A stretch of 64,000 bases of DNA from the NCBI RefSeq assembly GCF_000422725.1, contig NZ_AUGP01000029.1:1-64000 (forward strand), in the 5' to 3' direction. A model generated the notes under the pieces. It saw nothing but the letters and a program-made list of their open reading frames with translations. It was not told the DNA's origin and searched no databases. Made by a program: the position numbers and the translations under genes. Of the stretch, positions 28,920-37,859 are shown in pieces. The first letter of the stretch is position 1. Each line of letters opens with the position of its first letter. Origin of the DNA: Flavobacterium subsaxonicum WB 4.1-42 = DSM 21790. Its GTDB lineage: Bacteria > Bacteroidota > Bacteroidia > Flavobacteriales > Flavobacteriaceae.

Positions 28920-31900
28920 TTAATTTTGGATAGATGAATTACGGGTTGCCTCCTGGCCTTTAATAACATCAAGTTCTTTTTGCGCATCGGCAATTACATC
29001 CGGATACGCTGTAAAGTTCTTGATAACGCTTTCCAGTATGTACGTAGCCTGGAAGCTGTCTTTTAACCCGTAGAAGTTTTTAGCCATTACTATAAGGCCT
29101 TTGGCACCAAAATATTTGTAGCCCGAATAATCTTTAGAAAGCTTTTGCACCGCAGTGTTACTCGCCTCAAATTTGCCGTCTTTGTTTTTAAAATAAGCAT
29201 CGTAATACAAGGCCTCTGCCGCCAGCTCGCCTTTGGCAATGGTAAGCAGCTTGGCGTATGCCGTGCGTGCCTTTGGCTCGTCGTTGGTTTTTACGGCAGA
29301 TCGTGCCACTATTATCTGGGCATCGCTCTTAACGCGGTCTTCGGTCTTGTTGTTGGCAAGCACCTTATCGGCATATACAACAGCGTTGGCATAATCCTGC
29401 TGGTCGTAGTAGCTTTTCATAAGGTTAGACTGTGCAAACGTAATGTTTTGCGGATAGTCGGCCTCGGCCTCTAAACGCTTAAGCACCGGTATGGCCTTGG
29501 CATAATCGTTTTTCTTTAAATGAATTTGCGACAGCCTTGCCAGTGCCTGCTCGCTAAACTCGCTTCTTGATTTAGAAATTACAAACTCGTAGTTAGGTAT
29601 GGCGTTAGTCTCTAACCCTTCGGCATAATACGACTGCGCCAGGTAAAAGTTGGCCTTAAGGGCCGATATTCCGTTAGGAAATTTAGCCACATAGCTGCTT
29701 AGCGCAGAAATAGCCTGTTTGGTATTGTTTTGCAGGTATTGCTTTTCGGCAGCCTCAAATGCGGTGTTATCTAGGTCGGCATCGCTAATATCCACAAAGC
29801 CCAATGTTTTAACCCAGGCAGCATACTCATCGGTACGGCCATTATCTACATAAATAAGGCGTGCGGTTTGTACAGCCTCCATAGCCTCTGGCGTGTTAGG
29901 AAACTCTGCCACCACTTTTTTAAACTTTACTAATGCCTTCTCATCATTCTCGGCATTATAGTAAATAAGCGCCTGGCGCATAATGGCACGGCTAACGTAA
30001 GAGCTGCCTTTGTATTCGGCAATAAGCCTGTCATACGCTACAATAGCCTTGTCGGTCTGCTTCTCGGTCACATAGGTGTTACCCATTTCGTACAGCGCAT
30101 CATCGGCATATTTAGATTTCGGATACGTCTGCACAAATTTTGTCAGGTCTTCTATCTTTTTCTCGTTCCTGGCTACAAAACCGTAGCTAATAGCTTTCTG
30201 AAACAGGGCATAATCGCCATCAATGCCCTTCATGTCTATAGCCTTGTTGTAGGCCTCCATTGCCGGCCAGTATTTACCGGCCACAAACTGGCTGTCGCCC
30301 AGCCTAAGCAGGGCATCGTTTAGCCTTACATTGTCGCCTTTAGCGGTAGCCACATAATCGGTAAAATATTTAGCCGCCTGGTCGTACTCCTTTAGCTTAA
30401 AGTAGGTGTAGGCAATGTTGTAGTTAATGTTTTTATACTCGGGCGTGGTCTTGGCCTCGGCAAAGCCTGCAAACTGCTTAAAGCTTATAAGGGCTTCGTT
30501 AAACTGGTCTAACACATACTCGGTTTCGGCTTTCCAAAACGTGGCACGGGCCGTAAAACGGGCATCGCGCTGCTCTGCCAGCGATTTTTTAAATAGTGCC
30601 AACGCCTCCTGGTAATTACCATCGGTATACAGCTCCATACCACGGTAAAAAGTTACCTTTTGGTAGGCCACCCTATTTTCTGGCGACTTGCTTTTTTCTA
30701 AAATAACAAGTGCCTCTTTGTAGTTTTTAGAGGTTATGTACGAGTTGATAAGCAAATTCTGAATTTCCTGCTTAAACGGTGTGGCAGGATATTTTTCCAT
30801 AAACGAGCTTAGCACCTCGGGCGTGCTCTGGTACGGGTTACCAATTTCGTAGCTTAGCTTGGCATAGTTTAAATAGGCATCTTCCTGAATTTTCAGGTCA
30901 AATTCCATTTCCGATGCGTTTTTAAACGCATTTAGCGCCTGCTGCTTTTTACCTGTTTTAAGGTAGCTTTCGCCCAGGTGGTAATAGGCATTTTGGGCAA
31001 CGCTGTCGTTACCGCCAATAATTTTATTGAATTCGGCAATGGCATTTTCATAATCGCCTTGTTTGTAGTAGGCATACCCCAGCTGGTAAAAGTCGGTATT
31101 GCTCCACTTGCCTTTGGTGCCACGGTAGGCCTTAAGGTAAGGGATTGCCTTATCGTACTGACCCAGGTTAAAGTAGCTTTCGCCGATAATTTTAGAAAGC
31201 TCTGATTTTTCGTTGGCATCGCTTTTTGGTATTTGCGGCACGCCCACATCAATGGCTTTTTGAAAGTTGCCCTGCTTAAAGTTCATATCGGCCTGAAAGT
31301 ACGACATCTTTTCGCTGTACTTTTCCTTATCATCTACAGATTCGAATAACTGCGTAGCCTTCTTGTAATCATCGCCCTCATAGGCAATAAAACCAAGGTA
31401 GTATTTGGCCTGCGAGCCGTATTGTTTAGAATTTTTTACTTTTTCAAGATACTTATCGGCCTCCTTTTTATCGCCGGCATTAAAGTAGCTGTACCCCTTC
31501 TGGAAGTTGTAACGGTCTCTGTCGGCATCGCCAAGGCTGCTTTCATCTACTTTATCATACCATTCCAAAGCCTCTTTATAGCGGCCCTGGCTAAAGTTGT
31601 AGCCCGCCACCTCTATAAACGCCTGGTTTTGCTTGGTGCTGGTTGGGTAATCTTCCACAAAATCTTCCATAAGTGCGCCGGCATCTTTTTGGTTAAGCTT
31701 AACCGCGCAGGTGGCAATGTAGTAGGCACAATCTGCCTGTACATCCATATCCCGGTTGTCTGTCTTGGTTTTTTCAAAAAGAATCTGGGCCGCCTGGTAC
31801 TGCTTGTCGTTATACAATGCTACAGCCTTATCATAATCTTTAAGCTGGTGTGTGTAAATTGTAGATTGCTGTGCCGAAAGGCTTAATCCCCAAAATGGTA

Positions 31901-31934
31901 GAGAAAACAGCAGTGCCCTGTTGAGTCTGCGCAT
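28920..31934 (-). CDS. Large exported tetratricopeptide repeat protein
   Basis: I place the start at ATG 31934 (1,004 residues). It gives an immediate signal peptide (MRRLNRALLFSLPFWGLSLSAQ), and an upstream in-frame TTG lies inside the TATATTTG promoter element. The rest is almost all TPR-like helices: YDKAVALYNDKQYQAAQILFEK, YNFQKGYSYFNAGDKKEADKYL, YQLGYAYYKQGDYENAIAEF, YNIAYTYFKLKEYDQAAKYF, YEMGNTYVTEKQTDKAIVAY and others, well over 20 repeats. It ends with a Gln/Asn tail. It probably forms a long periplasmic superhelix scaffold. It is the first gene of an operon with the plug-less receptor-like barrel, suggesting they act in one envelope assembly. Confidence 0.88.
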   Translation of the reverse strand: MRRLNRALLFSLPFWGLSLSAQQSTIYTHQLKDYDKAVALYNDKQYQAAQILFEKTKTDNRDMDVQADCAYYIATCAVKLNQKDAGALMEDFVEDYPTSTKQNQAFIEVAGYNFSQGRYKEALEWYDKVDESSLGDADRDRYNFQKGYSYFNAGDKKEADKYLEKVKNSKQYGSQAKYYLGFIAYEGDDYKKATQLFESVDDKEKYSEKMSYFQADMNFKQGNFQKAIDVGVPQIPKSDANEKSELSKIIGESYFNLGQYDKAIPYLKAYRGTKGKWSNTDFYQLGYAYYKQGDYENAIAEFNKIIGGNDSVAQNAYYHLGESYLKTGKKQQALNAFKNASEMEFDLKIQEDAYLNYAKLSYEIGNPYQSTPEVLSSFMEKYPATPFKQEIQNLLINSYITSKNYKEALVILEKSKSPENRVAYQKVTFYRGMELYTDGNYQEALALFKKSLAEQRDARFTARATFWKAETEYVLDQFNEALISFKQFAGFAEAKTTPEYKNINYNIAYTYFKLKEYDQAAKYFTDYVATAKGDNVRLNDALLRLGDSQFVAGKYWPAMEAYNKAIDMKGIDGDYALFQKAISYGFVARNEKKIEDLTKFVQTYPKSKYADDALYEMGNTYVTEKQTDKAIVAYDRLIAEYKGSSYVSRAIMRQALIYYNAENDEKALVKFKKVVAEFPNTPEAMEAVQTARLIYVDNGRTDEYAAWVKTLGFVDISDADLDNTAFEAAEKQYLQNNTKQAISALSSYVAKFPNGISALKANFYLAQSYYAEGLETNAIPNYEFVISKSRSEFSEQALARLSQIHLKKNDYAKAIPVLKRLEAEADYPQNITFAQSNLMKSYYDQQDYANAVVYADKVLANNKTEDRVKSDAQIIVARSAVKTNDEPKARTAYAKLLTIAKGELAAEALYYDAYFKNKDGKFEASNTAVQKLSKDYSGYKYFGAKGLIVMAKNFYGLKDSFQATYILESVIKNFTAYPDVIADAQKELDVIKGQEATRNSSIQN

Positions 31935-31961
31935 AGTTAATTTGTTTATTTTATGGTAAGC

Positions 31962-31969
31962 CAAATATA
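31962..31969 (-). promoter_or_regulatory. -7 promoter element of the TPR/barrel operon
   Basis: TATATTTG on the - strand, full TAnnTTTG match, 28 bp before ATG 31934. It decides the start, because the alternative TTG codon is part of this element. Confidence 0.6.
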
Positions 31970-32191
31970 GTACATCTTATTATTATTTAACGGATGTTTT
32001 CTTAGTTTTAGTATAGCCCGTTATTTGCCAAATTGTTTGTTTTAGCCCGTCAAACCTACAAATACAACTAAATAACTTTAAAATTTTAACCCAAAATTAA
32101 CCATCTTAAAAAGCAATAGCCGCTTTGCGCAAATTAAATTTTGATTACCGCTCTTTACTTATTACTTTTACCACTCTTAACAAATAACCTT

Positions 32192-32875
32192 ATGCCTCAA
32201 CCTGTATTATCCTTAAAAAATGTAACCGTTTACCAGGAAAATAATGCTGTATTAACAGACATTAACCTGGAAGTTAACCATGGTGAATTTCTGTACATTA
32301 TTGGTAAAACCGGGTCGGGTAAAAGTAGCCTTATGAAAACCCTTTACGGCGACCTTAAGCTTAGGGAAGGCGATGGCGAATTTGTAGATTATAACCTTGC
32401 CAAACTGCGCGAAAGAGATATACCCTACCTGCGCCGTAAAATTGGCATTGTGTTCCAGGATTTTAAGCTATTGCCGGACAGGAGTGTTTACGAAAACCTG
32501 TCGTTTGTGCTTAAGGCCACCGGCTGGAACGAAAAACGCGAAATGGACAGCAAAATTAACGAGGTGCTGGATAAGGTGGGCATGAAGAGTGCCGCCAACA
32601 AAATGCCGCACCAGATATCTGGCGGAGAGCAGCAGCGTATTGCCGTTGCCCGCGCCCTGCTTAACGACCCCGAGGTTATCCTGGCCGATGAGCCTACCGG
32701 TAACCTGGATCCGCAAACCAGTGTAGAGGTTATGCAATTGCTGCGCGAAATTAACCAGAACGGCAAAACCATTATTATGGCTACGCACGATTATGCGCTG
32801 ATTATGAAGTTTCCTGCAAAAACCCTTAAGTGCGACAGCGGGACCCTTTTTGAAGTGGTGCAAAGAACGGTGTAA
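32192..32875 (+). CDS. ftsE: Cell-division ABC-type ATPase FtsE
   Basis: A 227-residue ATP-binding protein. With FtsX it links cell division to periplasmic peptidoglycan hydrolase activation. Walker A GKTGSGKSS (about 37-45), Q-loop VFQDFKLLPDRSVYENL, signature ISGGEQQRIAVARAL, Walker B VILADEPTGNLDP and H-loop MATHDYAL are all present. I chose ATG 32192 (MPQPVLSLKNVTVYQ) over an in-frame upstream TTG at 32141 because the domain begins right after it. No ftsX adjoins. Instead the stop overlaps the start of a family 2 glycosyltransferase (TAATG), which ties ftsE to the head of the glycan locus. Confidence 0.94.
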   Translation: MPQPVLSLKNVTVYQENNAVLTDINLEVNHGEFLYIIGKTGSGKSSLMKTLYGDLKLREGDGEFVDYNLAKLRERDIPYLRRKIGIVFQDFKLLPDRSVYENLSFVLKATGWNEKREMDSKINEVLDKVGMKSAANKMPHQISGGEQQRIAVARALLNDPEVILADEPTGNLDPQTSVEVMQLLREINQNGKTIIMATHDYALIMKFPAKTLKCDSGTLFEVVQRTV

Positions 32876-33756
32876 TGCTCTCTGTACTTATACCTACATA
32901 CAATTACAACATACTGCCGCTTACAGAGGTGCTTTTAGGCCAATGCTTAAAAGCCAATTTGGTTTTTGAGATTATTGTTGCCGATGATGGCCCCGGCCGG
33001 CCTACAGCGCAAACCAACAAAGCTGTTGCCCAGCTGCCCTACTGCCGTTTTATTGAAAACACAACCAACCTGGGGCGCACCCTTACCCGTAAAAACCTTG
33101 CCGAAGCCGCACAGTATAACAACCTGCTTTTTTTAGATGCCGATGTTATGCCTGCCGATGAACAATTTATCGAAAGGTATGTGCCGTACTTAAATGGCAG
33201 TATTGCTGTTGTGGTTGGCGGATATGCCTACAGGCACTACCCTGCCGATAACAACCACAGGTTGCGACTAAAATATGGCATTAGCAGGGAGCAAAAAACG
33301 GCCTCCGAAAGAAATAAAAACCCCTATGGCAGTATATTTTCGGGCAATTTTTTGATTGATAAAAGCACTTTCCTGCAAAATAATTACCCCGATAACCATA
33401 ACTATTACGGCATGGATATTTACTTTAGCTACAGCCTTTTTATAAAAAAAACAGCCGTGGTGCATATAGATAATCCTATTTATCATTTAGGGTTAGAAAG
33501 CGATGCCGTTTTTTTTAAAAAATCTATGGAATCGGTAAAAATACGCAAACAGTTACTGGCGCATAAAGAGGGTATAGGCCAGGTAAACTCGCTTATAAAA
33601 CATTACAACACCCTAAAAAAACTGCACCTTGCCGGCCTTGCCACACTGGCTTTTAAAGTTACAGAACCCCTGCTTAAAAAGATGATTTTTAAAAAAGATC
33701 CTAACCTTTTTTGCATGGATCTTTACCGTTTGGGCTATATTTGTTCACTAAAATAA
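32875..33756 (+). CDS. Family 2 glycosyltransferase
   Basis: A 293-residue GT-A enzyme. SVLIPTYNYNILPLTEVL is the nucleotide-sugar-binding start, EIIVADDGPG the first Asp motif, and LLFLDADVMPADEQF carries the DxD metal motif (about 85-87). The C-terminal part has YYGMDIYFSYSLF, in the position of the acceptor/base region, and ends basic without a membrane anchor. It is translationally coupled to ftsE by a one-base overlap and followed 4 bp later by a methyltransferase. Sugar specificity cannot be read from the sequence. Confidence 0.9.
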   Translation: MLSVLIPTYNYNILPLTEVLLGQCLKANLVFEIIVADDGPGRPTAQTNKAVAQLPYCRFIENTTNLGRTLTRKNLAEAAQYNNLLFLDADVMPADEQFIERYVPYLNGSIAVVVGGYAYRHYPADNNHRLRLKYGISREQKTASERNKNPYGSIFSGNFLIDKSTFLQNNYPDNHNYYGMDIYFSYSLFIKKTAVVHIDNPIYHLGLESDAVFFKKSMESVKIRKQLLAHKEGIGQVNSLIKHYNTLKKLHLAGLATLAFKVTEPLLKKMIFKKDPNLFCMDLYRLGYICSLK

Positions 33757-33760
33757 CTAT

Positions 33761-34495
33761 ATGTATAGGCTGGCAAAAAAAATTCTATCTAAACTAATAC
33801 CTACCAAGCAATTAGTAAAGCATGAGGTGTTTTTAAGAAACGCTTATTCAATACTATATACTGGCAGCAGCCATCAATGCCCGGTTTGCAGCAAAAAACT
33901 TCGCACCTTTTCTACACTGCCCAACAAAGACCTTTTGTGCCCAAAATGCGGAAGCCTTTCGAGAGACAGGAGGCTGTGGACGGTATTAAACACCGGATTT
34001 TTAGATAATAGCCCCTCAGTACTGGACTTTTCTCCGTCAAGGTGCCTTTCCAGGAAAATGAAAACTGTAAAAGGTATAAAATACATGAGTACAGACCTTT
34101 CCGGAAATTTTATTGCCGACTTTAAATACGATATTACTCAGTTGGATGTTGCGTCTAACAGCTTAGACCTTATAATTTGCTACCATGTTTTAGAGCATAT
34201 AGAAAATGATGCCAAAGCTATGGAAGAGCTTTACAGGGTTTTAAAACCTAACGGAAAAGCCCTGATACAAACACCTTTTAAAGAGGGCGATATTTACGAA
34301 GATTTTTCTATACAGTCTCCGCAGGAAAGAGAAATACATTTTGGCCAGGACGACCACGTAAGGGTATACTCTGTAAACGGCCTTAAAGGCAGGCTGCAAA
34401 ATGCCGGGTTTACTGTAAATGCCACTACCTATAAGGCAGATGTTTACCACGGGCTTGCCAATAACGAAACTGTGCTTACAATAACCAAACCGTAG
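33761..34495 (+). CDS. SAM-dependent methyltransferase with N-terminal zinc ribbon
   Basis: A 244-residue protein. Two CxxC knuckles at C40/C43 and C60/C63 (CPVC...CPKC) form a zinc-ribbon-like N-terminal module. A class I methyltransferase (Methyltransf_11-like) follows, with LDLIICYHVLEHIEN at about 135-149 and the post-motif EELYRVLKPNGKALIQTPF. The usual glycine-rich motif I is degenerate (SVLDFSPSRCLSRKM), as in many glycan-locus methyltransferases of this form. It sits between two glycosyltransferases with 4-bp gaps, so methylation of a surface sugar is the likely role. Confidence 0.82.
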   Translation: MYRLAKKILSKLIPTKQLVKHEVFLRNAYSILYTGSSHQCPVCSKKLRTFSTLPNKDLLCPKCGSLSRDRRLWTVLNTGFLDNSPSVLDFSPSRCLSRKMKTVKGIKYMSTDLSGNFIADFKYDITQLDVASNSLDLIICYHVLEHIENDAKAMEELYRVLKPNGKALIQTPFKEGDIYEDFSIQSPQEREIHFGQDDHVRVYSVNGLKGRLQNAGFTVNATTYKADVYHGLANNETVLTITKP

Positions 34496-34499
34496 CGGC

Positions 34500-35441
34500 A
34501 TGCCATTTTTTTCTGTAGTAATTCCGCTTTACAATAAGCAGTTTGACATAAAGAAAACACTGCAGAGTGTTTACAGTCAGAATTTTACCGATTTTGAAGT
34601 GATTCTGGTTAACGATGGCTCTACCGATGGTAGCGAAGCCAGTGCGCTTGCCATAACAGACCCACGGCTTAAATATTATAAAACGGTTAACCAGGGTATA
34701 TCTGAAGCCCGAAATTTTGGTATTGATAAAGCAACTGCCAATATGGTGGCTTTTTTAGATGCCGACGACCTTTGGTATCCCAACCATCTGGAAGTGCTGT
34801 ATAAATTGCACCGGTCGTTTCCGGAAGCCGGTGTGGTGGGCACCAATTACGAATTTTTGTATCCGGACAACGTTGTAAAAAAAACCCGTTTTGATAACGT
34901 GAACCCTGACTTTTTTGGCCTTGTACCTAATATCTTTGAAATTAGCCTTAAAGACCGTGCCCTTTGGACATCGGCTGTAGCCGTAAAAAAAGATGTATTT
35001 GCTGTAGCCGGTAATTTTGATACCAACATTACACTTGGAGCAGGCGAAGATACTGATATGTGGATACGGATTGCCTTAAAATATCCGGTGGCGTACATTG
35101 CAGAGGTTACTGCCAGCTATAATTTAAATGCCGGAAACCGTGTATCGCACTCTCAAACGCTTAAACGCAAATTTTCCAGGCTCGATAAATTTAAAGAACA
35201 GGAAAAAACCAATAAGCCCCTGCAAAAATTTTTAGATGTTTACCGTGCCTCCTATGCCATGAAACATAAACTGGCCGGAGACAGCGCTACATTTACATTT
35301 TACCGCAATGCTATACACAAAGACAACCTGCCTTTAAAAACAAAAATATTGCTTGGCATGCCCTGCTTTATGCTACGCGCTTTGTATGCCGTTACACAAA
35401 GGCTTAAAAAGCAAAGTGTACGTATAGATATTTACAATTAG
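34500..35441 (+). CDS. Family 2 glycosyltransferase
   Basis: A 313-residue GT-A enzyme with a textbook N-terminus: FFSVVIPLYNKQFDIKKTLQSV, FEVILVNDGSTDGS, ISEARNFGIDKA and the DxD region MVAFLDADDLWYPNHLE (DAD near 89-91). GAGEDTDMWIRIALKYP in the middle is the acceptor-side motif with the catalytic Asp. The C-terminus is helical and basic. It begins 4 bp after the methyltransferase, and its last 4 bp overlap the convergent WxcM-like gene. Confidence 0.92.
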   Translation: MPFFSVVIPLYNKQFDIKKTLQSVYSQNFTDFEVILVNDGSTDGSEASALAITDPRLKYYKTVNQGISEARNFGIDKATANMVAFLDADDLWYPNHLEVLYKLHRSFPEAGVVGTNYEFLYPDNVVKKTRFDNVNPDFFGLVPNIFEISLKDRALWTSAVAVKKDVFAVAGNFDTNITLGAGEDTDMWIRIALKYPVAYIAEVTASYNLNAGNRVSHSQTLKRKFSRLDKFKEQEKTNKPLQKFLDVYRASYAMKHKLAGDSATFTFYRNAIHKDNLPLKTKILLGMPCFMLRALYAVTQRLKKQSVRIDIYN

Positions 35442-35848
35442 TCTTTTTTAAAGGCTAAAAAATCGTCGTATTCCCTAATGTAGTCATCTTCGTTATACAC
35501 ATCTTCGGCAATAACAAGGCACACCGCCCCAGATGAAAAGTTTTGCAGTTCCCTCCACAAGCCCTCTATTACAAACAGCCCTTTATTAGGCCTGTTAAGC
35601 GTATACGTTTTCTTTTGGGCGCCATCATCCAGTATCACATCAAAGCTTCCGCTAAGGGCAATTAAAATCTGTTTTTGGGCAATGTGCGCATGGCCTCCGC
35701 GTTCGGCACCGCTGGGCACATCATACAAATAATACACGCGTTTAAAAGCATAGGGCACTATACCCTCCTGTATAAAGGCAAGGTTGCCGCGGGCATCTTC
35801 TATAACCGGAAAATCTATTATATGTATATCGTTAAGGCTTGTTTTCAT
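35438..35848 (-). CDS. WxcM/FdtA-like cupin (sugar ketoisomerase family)
   Basis: From ATG 35848 this is 136 residues, a single RmlC-like cupin: IIDFPVIEDARGNLAFIQEG, VYYLYDVPSGAERGGHAH (histidine pair), ALSGSFDVILDDG, LFVIEGLWRELQNFS. Family members such as FdtA isomerise dTDP-4-keto-6-deoxyhexoses (3,4-ketoisomerase) on the route to 3-amino sugars. No matching aminotransferase or dTDP-sugar genes are in the window, so the substrate is open. I chose this start because it overlaps the upstream glycosyltransferase stop as ATGA; a longer in-frame extension would lie wholly inside that gene. Confidence 0.85.
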   Translation of the reverse strand: MKTSLNDIHIIDFPVIEDARGNLAFIQEGIVPYAFKRVYYLYDVPSGAERGGHAHIAQKQILIALSGSFDVILDDGAQKKTYTLNRPNKGLFVIEGLWRELQNFSSGAVCLVIAEDVYNEDDYIREYDDFLAFKKD

Positions 35849-36672
35849 TTTTTTGTAAGGCTTAAAAATTGTTGTTTGCCCTTTAAGGCATTTTTTATGC
35901 AAAAGGCTATTTGCTGCGGGCCAATAACCCTGTTTTTTAAATTAAACATAAGCTGTATGCCCAGCCACAGTTTAAATTTGTTGCCAAATATCCGTTTTAA
36001 ATAAGCACCCCTAATGCGGTAGCTTTCGGCTAACGATATGTTATCGCTGTCTTTAAACGTTTTGTGGGTAACAATAACTTCGGGCTCATGGCAAATTTGA
36101 TAGCCGGCGTGGTAAAGGTCGTTTATAAAAATGGGTTCTTCACCCAACGGAAAGGTACTGCCCAATCCAAAATTAGTATCTAACAAAATACCCGATTGCC
36201 GCACAACATTTATATTAAGGGCAATTTCCCACGAGGTGCTGTTTAGGCGTTGCAGCGCATTTAGTTTGGCAAGCGGCTTTTGCGGATATTTTCTAAAGGG
36301 TACACCCTCAAAGGTTGTGGTAATATATTTAATGGCTGCCGCATTGCTAAAGCGGTTAAAGCCCTGTGCTACTTTTTGATCAAAATTAGGCACAAAAACA
36401 AGGTCGTCATCGGCTATTAAGCCAATTTTATGGGCGGCATTGGCTACAAGTACATTGCGGCTGCGGCTCAAACCACGCTCAAAACAATTTATTATTCGTA
36501 TATTAGGGTATGCAGATGATAAAATAACATCCTGGCTGGTCTGGTTAACGATAAGTATATTAAAATCAGAAAAATGGGCAAATGGAAACATAGGCAGTAA
36601 GAAATCGAGGTTATCCCGGTTCATGGTAGATAACAAAATTTCGACATCTGATTTCTTAAAAGCTTCAACCAT
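35845..36672 (-). CDS. Family 2 glycosyltransferase
   Basis: A 275-residue GT-A-type protein with a shorter N-terminal motif (DVEILLSTMNRDNLDFLL). INCFERGLSRSRNVLVANA precedes the DxD-type LIADDDLVFVPNFDQ (about 85-95). GSTFPLGEEPIFINDLYHAG is the acceptor region. It is coupled to the WxcM-like gene by an ATGA overlap. A TATATTTG element lies 22 bp upstream of the start, and the gene diverges from the GT4 gene with only 47 bp between starts. Confidence 0.88.
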   Translation of the reverse strand: MVEAFKKSDVEILLSTMNRDNLDFLLPMFPFAHFSDFNILIVNQTSQDVILSSAYPNIRIINCFERGLSRSRNVLVANAAHKIGLIADDDLVFVPNFDQKVAQGFNRFSNAAAIKYITTTFEGVPFRKYPQKPLAKLNALQRLNSTSWEIALNINVVRQSGILLDTNFGLGSTFPLGEEPIFINDLYHAGYQICHEPEVIVTHKTFKDSDNISLAESYRIRGAYLKRIFGNKFKLWLGIQLMFNLKNRVIGPQQIAFCIKNALKGKQQFLSLTKK

Positions 36673-36693
36673 TTATTATAAATTTACAGCAGG

Positions 36694-36701
36694 CAAATAT
36701 A
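36694..36701 (-). promoter_or_regulatory. -7 promoter element for the 36672 glycosyltransferase
   Basis: TATATTTG on the - strand, full consensus, within the 47-bp divergent gap. Confidence 0.5.
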
Positions 36702-36719
36702 AAAATTTAAAATTCATAG

Positions 36720-37859
36720 ATGCGAATACTTTTGGTTGGCGAATACAGCAGGCTGCACAACTCTTTAAAAGAAGGGCTAACCCAACTTGGGCACCAGGCT
36801 GTAATTGTGGGCACCGGCGATGGCTTTAAGCAATATGGCACTGATTTTTCTATTGCCCCAAAATTTGTAAACAGTAACGGTTTGTTTCGTTTTTTTGTAA
36901 AAGCATTCCATAAAATGGGCATTAACCTGGAGGAGGCCGAAAAAGGCTGGCGCTTTTATAAGCTGCTGCCAAAACTAAAGGGTTTTGATTATGTTCAGCT
37001 AATCAATTCTAATGCTATAGAAACCTACCCGTGGCTTGCTAAACGGCTCTATAAAAAACTGCTGCAGCAAAATGGCCCTATGAGCCTTTTAATTTGCGGA
37101 GACGACACCCCTATTGTTGATTATTGCCTTACCGGAAAATTAAAATACTCCATACTAACGCCCTACCAAAACAACAAAAGCCTAAAAAAAAGCTATGCCT
37201 ACACTTTAAAATACACCCAAAACAACTACCGCAGCCTGTTTGAATGGGTTAAAGATAAGGCCGCCAACATTATAACATCCGACCTTGATTATGAGGTGCC
37301 CATGAAGGCTTTGGGGTACACAACTACGTTTATTCCTAACCCCATAAATACCGATGCCATAGCTTTTAAACCTGCCGTGGTGCACAACAAAGTAATTATA
37401 TTTTTAGGCATTAACCGCCACAGCTACACAAAAAAGGGATTATCTTATTTTGAAGATGCGCTAAAAATTATAGCCGATAAATATCCGGATGCTGTTGAAC
37501 TTATTGTTACAGAAAACATTCCGTATAACGAGTATGTAAAGCTGTATGACAGCGCCCATATACTGTTAGACCAGGTATATGCCTACGACCAGGGGTATAA
37601 CGCCCTCGAGGCTATGGCTAAAGGCAAAGTGGTTTTTACCGGTGCCGAAACCGAATTTACACAACATTACGCCTTAACCCAGGAGGTTGCCATTAACGCC
37701 GTACCCAACACAGATACCCTGGTTACCGACCTGAGTTTTTTTATAGAAAACCCCGATGCCATTACGGCCCTTAGCCAGCGTGCCCGCACGTTTATAGAAA
37801 AAGAGCATAATTATCTGGTTGTAGCTAAAAAGTATTTAGGGGTGTGGGGTGCAAATTAA
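36720..37859 (+). CDS. Glycosyltransferase of GT-B fold (GT4-like)
   Basis: A 379-residue protein with two Rossmann-like halves. The N-terminal half starts MRILLVGEYSRLHNSL with GTGDGFKQYG, as in GT4 enzymes. The C-terminal half has VIIFLGINRHSYTKKGLSYFEDAL (GT-B donor-domain start) and VKLYDSAHILLDQVYAYDQGYNALEAMAKGKVVFTG, the E-x7-E-type donor region. It is expressed against both neighbours: divergent from the 36672 gene, and its last 24 bp overlap the convergent SGNH-like gene. Confidence 0.85.
   Translation: MRILLVGEYSRLHNSLKEGLTQLGHQAVIVGTGDGFKQYGTDFSIAPKFVNSNGLFRFFVKAFHKMGINLEEAEKGWRFYKLLPKLKGFDYVQLINSNAIETYPWLAKRLYKKLLQQNGPMSLLICGDDTPIVDYCLTGKLKYSILTPYQNNKSLKKSYAYTLKYTQNNYRSLFEWVKDKAANIITSDLDYEVPMKALGYTTTFIPNPINTDAIAFKPAVVHNKVIIFLGINRHSYTKKGLSYFEDALKIIADKYPDAVELIVTENIPYNEYVKLYDSAHILLDQVYAYDQGYNALEAMAKGKVVFTGAETEFTQHYALTQEVAINAVPNTDTLVTDLSFFIENPDAITALSQRARTFIEKEHNYLVVAKKYLGVWGAN

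Noticed and set aside
31935..31964. TTG start for the 1,004-residue TPR protein
   Set aside because: The TTG is inside the TATATTTG promoter element, so it cannot be in the transcript.
32141..32191. TTG start giving a Leu-rich leader to FtsE
   Set aside because: FtsE is cytoplasmic with no signal peptide; MPQPVLSLKNV at 32192 is the normal family start.
35849..35902. N-terminal extension of the WxcM-like cupin
   Set aside because: The extra 18 residues lie inside the upstream glycosyltransferase; ATG 35848 forms an ATGA overlap and starts right at the domain.
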